Origin: an uncultured Tannerella sp.
Lineage (GTDB): Bacteria > Bacteroidota > Bacteroidia > Bacteroidales > Tannerellaceae
Assembly: GCA_938036405.1 (NCBI GenBank)
Contig: CALHPT010000044.1
Coordinates: forward strand, 1-7,972
DNA: 7,972 nucleotides
Direction of reading: 5' to 3'
The position numbers and the translations under genes are program-made. Shown here piece after piece: positions 1 to 6,677 of the stretch. Position 1 is the stretch's first letter. Each line of letters starts with the position of its first letter. Under the pieces are notes generated by a model. The model did not search any database and was not told where the DNA came from. It saw only the letters and a list, made by a program, of their open reading frames with translations.

Positions 1-9
1 CAAGCATTT

Positions 10-24
10 CCAAAAGCGTTTTGG
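10..24. repeat. Short inverted repeat in the leader of the first receptor gene
   Basis: The arms CCAAAA (10-15) and TTTTGG (19-24) are perfect inverted copies around a 3-nt centre, about 86 bp before the first receptor start codon. It could be an operator or a chance palindrome. The rest of 1-110 shows no convincing Bacteroidota promoter (TTTG at -33 with TAnnTTTG at -7) and no recognisable Fur-type box. The 20 bases before the ATG are A/T/C-rich with no Shine-Dalgarno sequence, which is normal for this phylum. Confidence 0.35.
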
Positions 25-110
25 CTATCGCGTGGCTTCCGTAAAGAGTCTCTGCTGATTTTATGCTTACATCGAACTCACATTAAGTATCACCCAAACA
101 TTATATCAGA

Positions 111-225
111 ATGAAATTACCCCTTACCCTTTTCTTCGGCCTCGGCCTTACCCTCACCACCACACTTCACGCGCAGGACGGTCAGCCCAAACGCGAGTAC
201 ACCAACTTTCAGGACACCACCTTCC
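111..225 (+). repeat. Near-identical 5' coding repeat, copy 1
   Basis: The first 115 bases of this receptor gene match the first 115 bases of the second receptor gene (2603-2717) at 109 positions by my hand alignment, counting synonymous sites. The region covers the signal peptide and the segment up to the TonB box. The match starts at the ATG; the leaders upstream are not alike. Identity falls sharply after about codon 39. Confidence 0.85.
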
Positions 226-2465
226 AGCTCTCCGAAATTTCTGTCACCGCCAAGCGCCCCATGCAAGTGGAGGTGATGAAGCTCGGTGTCCCTGCGGCTT
301 ACCTGCCCGTCACTACCAACACCCTGCCCTCACGGCTGCTTGCCAACCACGGCATCACGAACATTCAAGACGCCGCACGCTTCCTGCCCGGCGTACGCGT
401 ACAGACCAGCTACGGCGCCTTCCAACAGATCTCCATCCGCGGCTTCGACCACTCTATCATCATGGTTGATGGCGTGCGCGACGAGCGTTCGTCTATCAAC
501 AACTCCTACCCCTTCATGGATCTGACTTCCGTGGAGCGTATTGAATTACTCAAAGGTCCGGCATCGGTACTCTACGGACAATCGGCCGTGGGCGGCGTGC
601 TCAACATCGTGCGTAAGGCACCCACCGCACAGCAACACGTCAATGCACGCGTGGCTTACGGCAGCTATCAAAACCTGCAAACGACGCTCGGCTTCGGCGG
701 ACGCCTCTTTGGCCCAATCAACTACTCCGCCAACTTCAATTATCAAACGCAAGATGGCTGGCGAGACAACGCCATGCGGCGCCTCTCAGGCTACCTCGCT
801 CTGGGCGGTAAACTCACTGAAGCCGACGAGCTGGACATCCGCATCGGCGCTCTCCGCGACTTTTACCCGACGGAGATCGGTCTGCCCGACGTCATGCCCG
901 CTGACATCTATCGCACGGCCGACGACACAAAGGCTTACGACCGTGGTGATATGCTGCCCGGCCTCGACAAGAAAGCCCGCTACAACAGCGAATCGGACTT
1001 CATGTACAACCGCAACCTCAACGCTTCCATCATGTGGCGGCACACCTTTGGCGAAGCAGCTCGCCTGACCGACAAGCTCTCCTACACCTACGACGACATT
1101 GACTACTTCGGCACCGAGGACTTGGCCTACCTTACCAGTGACCAGCCCATCTACAAACACTACTACAAGTCCGGGAATCGCAAGGTCTACATCAACCTCG
1201 ACTCCCTGCGCTACGACTTTCCCCTGCGCTTCGAGCATATCGCCCGCACCTGGAACAACCAGCTGGAGCTGAACGGACGCTTCACCACCGGATCTATCAA
1301 GCACAACTACCTCGGCGGCTATTCGCTCATCGGCCTCTACCGCAACTCCTTCAGCGGCTATAATCTCGGGCAGGATGTCTACGGCCCCGGACTCACTGGC
1401 CAAGGCTCAGTCTACAATCCGCACAGCCTCGGATGGATGGATACACGCTTCAGCCGCGCCTTCGTGTCACGCATTTACATGCACGGCTTCTACCTGCAAG
1501 ACCTGCTTGAGCTGAACGAAAAACTGAAAGTACTGCTGGCCGGACGTTACGATCTCTATTCCTACAAGCGCGTCTCCCGTGTCCCCACCATTGACGGACG
1601 CGCAGAATTTGAGATGCCTGCAGACAGTCTCTTCACTCGCACCGCTACGGGCGCCTTCTCCTTCCGCGCTGGGTTGGTTTACATCCCCACTCAACCGTTG
1701 TCCCTCTTCGCCTCGATCGGTTCTTACTTCAAGCCCGACAACACCACCTACAGCGAGGACACCCGCTACTTCGACCGAAACGGTCAGGAATTCTTCCCCA
1801 ACAAAGACAGCCGCAAGATCTTCGACCCCGAACGCGGTATACAGGTAGAAGCTGGGGCGCGTTACGAACTGAGCGAAATGCTGAGCGCAGACTTCAGCCT
1901 CTTCTACATCAACCGCGAAAACGAGCGCCGATACATGGCTGACAAGGGCGACGTCATCAACGGCGAGACCCTTGACAAAGACGTCGTGGGGCAAGTGGGA
2001 CGCATGGATTCGCGCGGTTTTGACGTGGAGCTGACCTATCGCCCCATTCGCGGTCTTTCGCTCACGGCTGGCTATGGCTACACCGACGCCCGCCTTCGTA
2101 AGATCGCCACCAATCCTTACTTGGACGGCGAGAATCTGGTCGGTAAGCGCTACGCCTATTCGCCACTCCACTCTTTCTACGTCTACGCCGACTATACGAT
2201 TCGCGAAGGCGTGTTGCGCGGTCTGGGCTTCAACTTTGACGTTACGTATCAGGATGAGGTCTATCGCAACTTCTCCAACACCTCCACCTTCCCCTCGTAT
2301 TGGATAACGGATGCCAGCATCTCTTACCGCCTGCCCAACCGCGTCCGGCTGCGCTTGAACGTCAACAACGTCTTCAACACGGACTACTACAACCAAGCCC
2401 TCGGCAGCCAGTACGTTCCCGGCATGCCTCGCAACTTCCTCATCTCCGCGGCGTACAGCCTGTAG
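111..2465 (+). CDS. TonB-dependent siderophore-type outer-membrane receptor (paralogue 1)
   Basis: This 784-residue outer-membrane receptor should import a ferric siderophore or similar chelate using TonB energy. Residues 1-21 form a signal peptide, with likely cleavage at LHA|QDG. A TonB-box-like segment, LSEISVTA, lies at 40-47. The plug domain, roughly 70-170, carries the hallmarks S-I-R-G-F-D (108-113), V-D-G-V-R-D and E-L-L-K-G-P-A-S-V-L-Y-G (145-156). The rest is a beta-barrel of alternating amphipathic strands, including GYGYTDARLRK and an R-L-N-V-N-N-V-F-N-like segment near the end. There is no N-terminal carboxypeptidase-like domain and no STN domain, so it is not SusC-like and not a signal-transducing receptor. 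Length is normal for the family. The chain ends in A-Y-S-L, not the usual terminal aromatic residue. It is followed after 137 bp by a paralogue. The family call is firm; the substrate is unknown. Confidence 0.94.
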   Translation: MKLPLTLFFGLGLTLTTTLHAQDGQPKREYTNFQDTTFQLSEISVTAKRPMQVEVMKLGVPAAYLPVTTNTLPSRLLANHGITNIQDAARFLPGVRVQTSYGAFQQISIRGFDHSIIMVDGVRDERSSINNSYPFMDLTSVERIELLKGPASVLYGQSAVGGVLNIVRKAPTAQQHVNARVAYGSYQNLQTTLGFGGRLFGPINYSANFNYQTQDGWRDNAMRRLSGYLALGGKLTEADELDIRIGALRDFYPTEIGLPDVMPADIYRTADDTKAYDRGDMLPGLDKKARYNSESDFMYNRNLNASIMWRHTFGEAARLTDKLSYTYDDIDYFGTEDLAYLTSDQPIYKHYYKSGNRKVYINLDSLRYDFPLRFEHIARTWNNQLELNGRFTTGSIKHNYLGGYSLIGLYRNSFSGYNLGQDVYGPGLTGQGSVYNPHSLGWMDTRFSRAFVSRIYMHGFYLQDLLELNEKLKVLLAGRYDLYSYKRVSRVPTIDGRAEFEMPADSLFTRTATGAFSFRAGLVYIPTQPLSLFASIGSYFKPDNTTYSEDTRYFDRNGQEFFPNKDSRKIFDPERGIQVEAGARYELSEMLSADFSLFYINRENERRYMADKGDVINGETLDKDVVGQVGRMDSRGFDVELTYRPIRGLSLTAGYGYTDARLRKIATNPYLDGENLVGKRYAYSPLHSFYVYADYTIREGVLRGLGFNFDVTYQDEVYRNFSNTSTFPSYWITDASISYRLPNRVRLRLNVNNVFNTDYYNQALGSQYVPGMPRNFLISAAYSL

Positions 2466-2484
2466 TCTCATCCTTCAAGGATAT

Positions 2485-2525
2485 GGGGGCGAATCGCACT
2501 ACACCCTATTCACCGATTCGCCCCC
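2485..2525 (+). other. Long GC-rich hairpin between the two receptor genes
   Basis: A perfect 12-bp stem, GGGGGCGAATCG (2485-2496) with CGATTCGCCCCC (2514-2525), encloses a 17-nt loop and begins 20 bp after the first receptor stop codon. No T-tract follows, so it is a poor classical terminator. It could be a 3'-end or processing stem that lowers expression of the downstream gene or protects the upstream message. The rest of the 137-bp gap is A/C-rich (2560-2602) and forms the leader of the second receptor, without a Shine-Dalgarno sequence or clear promoter. Confidence 0.6.
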
Positions 2526-2602
2526 GCTACCCTAAGCATGCATTTACCTATCACTGAAATAATCGCACAAAACATTCATCACATAAAACAATTACACATA
2601 CA

Positions 2603-2717
2603 ATGAAATTACCTCTTACCCTTTTCTTCGGCCTCGGCCTTACCCTCACCACCACACTTCACGCTCAGGACGGCCACACCAAACGCGAGTACACCAACTT
2701 CCAGGACACCACCTTCC
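2603..2717 (+). repeat. Near-identical 5' coding repeat, copy 2
   Basis: This is the partner of 111-225, 2,492 bp downstream in direct orientation. Six of 115 bases differ, three of them clustered at codons 24-26. Direct repeats of this kind could recombine to delete one receptor and leave a chimeric gene, or act as a tract for gene conversion. That is inference; the identity itself is seen directly. Confidence 0.85.
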
Positions 2718-4984
2718 GACTCGACGAGGTATCCGTGACCGCCACGCGTCAGCGACCGATGTCAATCACGAAGCTCGGCGTGCCCAATGCTTACCTGCCC
2801 GTCTCAGGCTCCGTGATCCCCACCTCCATGCTCACAGACCGCGGCATCGTCAACCTGCAAGACGCCGTCAAGTTCCTGCCCGGCACCCGCATGCGCACTA
2901 CTTATGGCGCCTACCAACAGTTCCAAGTGCGCGGCTTCGACCACACGCCGGTGATGATCGATGGTGTGCGTGACGAGCGCACCTCGATCAACAACTCCGC
3001 GCCGATGGGCGACTTGGCTTCCGTGGAGCGTATCGAGCTGCTCAAAGGCCCTGCCTCCGTGCTCTATGGCCACTCGACCGTCGGGGGCATCCTCAACATC
3101 ATCCGCAAATCGCCGACTGCCCGCACGACGCTCAACACGCGCCTCACCTACGGCTCATGGAACGACCGCCGCGCCATGATCGACATAGGCGGACGACTCA
3201 TCGGACCGTTCAACTACCGCGCCGTCCTCAACTGGCAAGACGTGGAGGGTTATCGCTACGCCAACGACCGCCGCTTCTCGGGCTACGCCGCCATCGGTGC
3301 CCGCTGGGAGAATCAGGAGCTGGACATCCGCGGCGGCTTCAACCGTGACAGTTATGGTACGGATATCGGTCTGCCGAAGCTCATGGCTAACGACATCTTC
3401 AACGCCGACGGTACGCCGTATCTGGCCAAGGGCGAAAGCCTGCCGGGACTCAATCCTCGCTGGCGTTACAATAATGAATCGGACTTCATGCTGCATCACG
3501 GCTCGAACGTATCGGTGAAGTATAACTACCGCTTCTCGCCGGCTTTCAAGTTGGAGAACCGATTGGCGTATATCTACGACAACATCGACTACTTCAGCAC
3601 CGAGGAGCTCAGCTATCCCACCAGCGATGAGCCGATCTACAAGCATTACTATATGGCTGGCGGCAAGAAGAAGTTCATCGACCTCGACACCGTGCAACTG
3701 ACCTACCCGCTGCGATTCGCCTACACCGTGCACACCGTCAACGAGCAGCTCGAGGCTTCGGGTAGCGTCTCGCTCGGCCGCGGCATGAAGTACAATTACC
3801 TCGCGGGCTACAACTATGTCTATTTCTTCCGTGACACCTATCGCGGCTATGGCGGCGGCTACAAGCTCTCTGACCTGATCGAGGGCCCTGGTTTGAACTC
3901 TAAAGTGGCCGTCCGCAACCCGCACAGCATGGGTTACATGGAGCCTCACTTCAACGCCGGAACGTCCACGCGTAACTATACGCACAGCCTCTACCTGCAA
4001 AACCTGCTGGAGCTCTCTGAGAAGTTCAAAGTGATGATCTCCGGCCGCTTCGATCAGTTCATCTTCAAGACAGCCACGGCCAAGATTAACCGCCTCAAGA
4101 CACGCGAATACAGCGAACTTCCGGACTACGACCAGACGTCTACCTCGGCCTTCACCTACCGCATCGGCGCTGTCTACCTGCCGACGCCGGGCCTCTCCCT
4201 CTATGGCTCGTTTGCCAACTTCTTCCAGCCCTACCGCAACATCGTGAATACTGCCACCACAGTCTACATCGGTGCCGACGGCAACCGCTTCTATCCGACC
4301 TCAGGCGAAGAGGCGTTCAAGGCGCAGAAGGGATACCAGGGCGAGATCGGTGCCCGCTACAACCTCACGTCGCGCCTTCAGGCCACGGCCAGCCTCTTCT
4401 ACATCCGCCGCGAAAACGAGAACAAGACGCTCAACAGTCGCTACGTCGATCCCACGGACGGAAAGACGAAGAGCGTAGTCGCTCAGGTGGCCGGATCAGA
4501 CTCTAAGGGTCTTGAGGTGGAAGTGGCTTACACGCCGACGGACGGTCTTTCACTCCTGGCCGGCTACGGCTACACCGACGCCCGCATCCGCAAGTTCAGC
4601 TTCAGCCCCGAACGCCTGATCGAAGACGGGTTCATGGACAAGGGAACCAAAATGCAGGACGGCATGCGCCAGGCCGGTATCCCCATGAACACGTTCTACC
4701 TCGCAGCCGGCTACACCTTCACCCGCGGACCGCTCCAGGGCCTCGGCCTGAACGCTACGGCGAACTATATGGACAACGTCTACCGCGACCTGAACAAGAC
4801 CCTCATCTACGGCGCCTATTGGGATACCAATCTCGGCATCGCTTATCGCCTGAAGAATGGTGTCCGTCTGCAAGTGAACATCAACAACGCACTTGACGAC
4901 CGCACCTTCACGCAGTCGCTCGGCACACAGATCACGCCCCGCACCCCGCGCAGCTACTTGTTTACGATCGGATACAGTCTGTAA
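2603..4984 (+). CDS. TonB-dependent siderophore-type outer-membrane receptor (paralogue 2)
   Basis: This 793-residue receptor is homologous over its whole length to the gene before it, at very roughly half identical residues by eye. Its signal peptide (1-21) is identical to the neighbour's. The TonB box is LDEVSVTA (40-47), the form typical of Bacteroidota receptors. The plug includes V-R-G-F-D, I-D-G-V-R-D-E-R and E-L-L-K-G-P-A-S-V-L-Y-G, with its first Glu at 145, the same position as in paralogue 1. Barrel segments shared by both include P-I-Y-K-H-Y-Y, S-L-F-Y-I-x-R-E-N-E and G-Y-G-Y-T-D-A-R. The C-terminus is T-I-G-Y-S-L. The plug core is well conserved and the mid-barrel regions differ most, which would suit two receptors with different ligands. 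The start is set by the A-rich leader and the signal peptide. The family call is firm; the ligand is unknown. Confidence 0.94.
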   Translation: MKLPLTLFFGLGLTLTTTLHAQDGHTKREYTNFQDTTFRLDEVSVTATRQRPMSITKLGVPNAYLPVSGSVIPTSMLTDRGIVNLQDAVKFLPGTRMRTTYGAYQQFQVRGFDHTPVMIDGVRDERTSINNSAPMGDLASVERIELLKGPASVLYGHSTVGGILNIIRKSPTARTTLNTRLTYGSWNDRRAMIDIGGRLIGPFNYRAVLNWQDVEGYRYANDRRFSGYAAIGARWENQELDIRGGFNRDSYGTDIGLPKLMANDIFNADGTPYLAKGESLPGLNPRWRYNNESDFMLHHGSNVSVKYNYRFSPAFKLENRLAYIYDNIDYFSTEELSYPTSDEPIYKHYYMAGGKKKFIDLDTVQLTYPLRFAYTVHTVNEQLEASGSVSLGRGMKYNYLAGYNYVYFFRDTYRGYGGGYKLSDLIEGPGLNSKVAVRNPHSMGYMEPHFNAGTSTRNYTHSLYLQNLLELSEKFKVMISGRFDQFIFKTATAKINRLKTREYSELPDYDQTSTSAFTYRIGAVYLPTPGLSLYGSFANFFQPYRNIVNTATTVYIGADGNRFYPTSGEEAFKAQKGYQGEIGARYNLTSRLQATASLFYIRRENENKTLNSRYVDPTDGKTKSVVAQVAGSDSKGLEVEVAYTPTDGLSLLAGYGYTDARIRKFSFSPERLIEDGFMDKGTKMQDGMRQAGIPMNTFYLAAGYTFTRGPLQGLGLNATANYMDNVYRDLNKTLIYGAYWDTNLGIAYRLKNGVRLQVNINNALDDRTFTQSLGTQITPRTPRSYLFTIGYSL

Positions 4985-5005
4985 TCTGTTCTTTTTATAT
5001 GCCTG

Positions 5006-5040
5006 GGGGCGGATCAGCGATGGTTCGCCCCTGCTCTTTT
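5006..5040 (+). terminator. Hairpin with T-rich tail after the second receptor
   Basis: GGGGCGGATC (5006-5015) pairs with GGTTCGCCCC (5022-5031) as a 10-bp stem with two G-T wobbles and a 6-nt loop. CTGCTCTTTT follows. It starts 21 bp past the receptor stop and could end or attenuate transcription before the PepSY-TM gene. The stem resembles the hairpin at 2485-2525, including the GGGGGCG start and a preceding ATAT. The short T-run makes it moderate as a terminator; read-through into the next gene is possible. Confidence 0.5.
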
Positions 5041-5074
5041 ATCTACCCTCTACTCTCTATCCTCTACCCCCTAT
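5034..5074 (+). promoter_or_regulatory. G-free, pyrimidine-rich leader of the PepSY-TM gene
   Basis: There are 41 bases without a single G directly before and into the start codon, made of imperfect repeats of CTCTAC/CTCTATCC (5041-5072). There is no Shine-Dalgarno sequence and, unlike the other genes here, no A-rich stretch. It should be unstructured in RNA. Its role in translation start is unknown; it may be only a simple-sequence expansion. Confidence 0.45.
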
Positions 5075-6563
5075 GTTCACCCGCTTTATGTTTACCCTGC
5101 ATCGTGTCACGGGCACGCTGCTGAGCCTGCTCTTCGTCGCCTGGTTCGTCTCCGGGATAGTGATGATGTACCACGGCTTCCCACGCGTCACGGCCGACGA
5201 CCACATGGCCCGACTCGAGCCCTTAGACACGGCCGATCTGCCTCCGGTCGAGTCCGTGCTCCGCCGCGTGCCTGACTCGCTCGGCCGCATCGACGGACTT
5301 TCCGTCAGCCGTTATCTTGGGCAGACGGTCTTTGAGGTGCACGCCGGCGGCGAGACGCTCCGCCTCCCGGCCGACAGCACCCAGTCGCTGCCCACCATCG
5401 ACGCGGCTTACCTCCGCCGCGTAGCCGCCGCCTGGTGCGACGCACCCATAGCCGCCGTCGACACCCTCCGCGACCTCGACCAGTGGATCCCCTTCGGCCG
5501 ACTGCGCGAGGAGCTGCCCATCCTCCGCTTCCGCTTTGCCGACGCCGACCATACGCAGCTCTACGTCGCCTCACGCACCGGCGAAGTGCTCCAACGCACC
5601 ACCCTCAAAGAGCGCATCTGGGCTTGGCTCGGGCCCATCCCGCATTGGGTCTACTTCACCCGCCTCAGACAGGACGCCGACCTCTGGCGCCGCACCGTCA
5701 TCTGGCTCTCCGGCATCGGTTGCATCATGGTCATCGCCGGCCTCTACGTCGGCATCTACACCACCGTTCAGGCGCGCCGCCGCCGGCAGAAACGGTTCAT
5801 CCCGTACAAGAAGCGGTGGTATTACTGGCACCACCTCACGGGTCTCGTCTTCGGACTCGTCACCCTCACGTGGGCCTTCAGCGGCATGATGTCGCTGGCT
5901 GATCCCCCCGAATGGTTCATGCCGCAACACGCCCCCTCGGCAGCCCAAGACACGATCAAGGCCCTCACCCCCGCTCCCCAGTCGTACCCGTCGGACTATC
6001 GAGAGCTTTTCGCGACGGATAACAGCTCTATCAATGGATCCATCAAGCAGATCCGCTGGACGCACTTCTTCGGCCGCCCCGCTTATGAGGTGCGTCTACA
6101 AGACGAAAAAGAGGGACAGACCTTGGACGCCACTACGCTCCGTCCGCTGGCTCTCACCCGCGAGCAAGTGACCGAAGCCGTTCGGCGACTCCACGCTTCA
6201 GACGCCCAACTCAGCACGGAATCGATGGTGGACTATGACACCTATTACTTCGACCGCAAGGGGCGACTCCCGCTGCCCGTCTACCGCATTCGCGTAGCCG
6301 ACGCCGATCATACCACGTACTACATCAACCCCGCGAACGGCCAGCTGCGCGACTACAGTGACCACCGCCGCGCGGGCTTTTGGATGTACAAGGGGCTGCA
6401 CAGCCTGCGGTTCCCGTTCCTGATCGATCATCCCGTGCTGTGGACGGTCGTCATGTGGGTGTTACTGCTTGGCGGCACGGCGGTTTCGGTCAGCGGCTTT
6501 GTCCTCGGCCTGCGTTACATCGGCCGTCTCTTCCGCCGTAAGCGACGGGGGAAACGAACATAG
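5073..6563 (+). CDS. PepSY-associated TM helix protein, putative ferric-siderophore reductase
   Basis: This 496-residue inner-membrane protein has four predicted helices at about 13-33, 209-233, 256-276 and 455-480, and two large periplasmic loops of PepSY type. It is a clear internal duplication with a repeat of about 250 residues: L-H-R-V-T-G (H10) matches H-H-L-T-G (H253/H254); ADADHT occurs at 156-161 and 409-414; I-P-H-W (H191) matches L-H-S-L (H443). PepSY_TM proteins of this layout include siderophore reductases such as FoxB, where membrane histidines bind haem, so periplasmic reduction of siderophore-bound iron is the likely role. That role is inferred from the family and from the two receptors upstream. 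The basic C-terminus (R-R-K-R-R-G-K-R) should be cytoplasmic. I chose the ATG at 5073 because it gives a short N-terminus before helix 1. The ATG at 5088 (M6) is a possible alternative. The frame stays open further upstream but overlaps the receptor gene. Confidence 0.85.
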   Translation: MFTRFMFTLHRVTGTLLSLLFVAWFVSGIVMMYHGFPRVTADDHMARLEPLDTADLPPVESVLRRVPDSLGRIDGLSVSRYLGQTVFEVHAGGETLRLPADSTQSLPTIDAAYLRRVAAAWCDAPIAAVDTLRDLDQWIPFGRLREELPILRFRFADADHTQLYVASRTGEVLQRTTLKERIWAWLGPIPHWVYFTRLRQDADLWRRTVIWLSGIGCIMVIAGLYVGIYTTVQARRRRQKRFIPYKKRWYYWHHLTGLVFGLVTLTWAFSGMMSLADPPEWFMPQHAPSAAQDTIKALTPAPQSYPSDYRELFATDNSSINGSIKQIRWTHFFGRPAYEVRLQDEKEGQTLDATTLRPLALTREQVTEAVRRLHASDAQLSTESMVDYDTYYFDRKGRLPLPVYRIRVADADHTTYYINPANGQLRDYSDHRRAGFWMYKGLHSLRFPFLIDHPVLWTVVMWVLLLGGTAVSVSGFVLGLRYIGRLFRRKRRGKRT

Positions 6564-6566
6564 CGA

Positions 6567-6589
6567 AGGGGCGTCTACGGACGGCCCCT
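6567..6589 (+). other. Imperfect GGGGC/GCCCC hairpin just after the PepSY-TM gene
   Basis: A6567 to C6575 (AGGGGC then GTC) pairs with GAC then GCCCCT (6580-6589) with one bulged G, around a TACG loop, 3 bp after the stop codon. No T-tract follows. It resembles the GGGGCG-stemmed hairpins after both receptor genes. It may help define the mRNA end together with the stronger terminator downstream. Confidence 0.4.
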
Positions 6590-6603
6590 ACAACCGGGTA
6601 CAA

Positions 6604-6637
6604 AAAGGGCATCCCCATCTGTTTGGGGATGCCCTTT
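6604..6637. terminator. Strong bidirectional terminator between convergent genes
   Basis: A perfect 14-bp stem (6604-6617 with 6624-6637; core GGGCATCCCC / GGGGATGCCC) has a 6-nt loop. On the minus strand it is followed by further T residues (CCCTTTTTG), a good intrinsic terminator for the minus-strand gene ending at 6678. On the + strand the T-run is only TTT then AATCATT, but it lies 41 bp past the PepSY-TM stop codon and probably serves both genes. Confidence 0.85.
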
Positions 6638-6677
6638 AATCATTCCAAGGCGGCTGCCGAGGCGTCCCTGACGCCCC

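Noticed and set aside
46..54. AGAG-T-CTCT dyad as an operator
   Set aside because: Four-bp arms are expected by chance in a stretch of this size, and nothing else supports it.
1467..2471. Long minus-strand open frame opposite the first receptor
   Set aside because: It lies antisense to a well-supported receptor gene. Its Val/Ala/Glu-rich product shows no recognisable domain, and GC-rich coding DNA commonly keeps the opposite frame open.
3155..4000. Long minus-strand open frame opposite the second receptor
   Set aside because: Same reasoning: antisense shadow of a clear barrel-coding region, biased composition, and no start signal or family resemblance.
111..4984. SusC/SusD-type glycan uptake locus
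   Set aside because: Neither receptor has the carboxypeptidase-like N-terminal domain, no SusD-like lipoprotein is present, and the plug motifs are siderophore-receptor type.
4893..5072. Extended N-terminus of the PepSY-TM protein starting inside the second receptor gene
   Set aside because: The extra 60 residues are an out-of-frame reading of the receptor 3' end, a hairpin and the CT-rich leader. Helix 1 and H-R-V-T-G sit right after the ATG at 5073.
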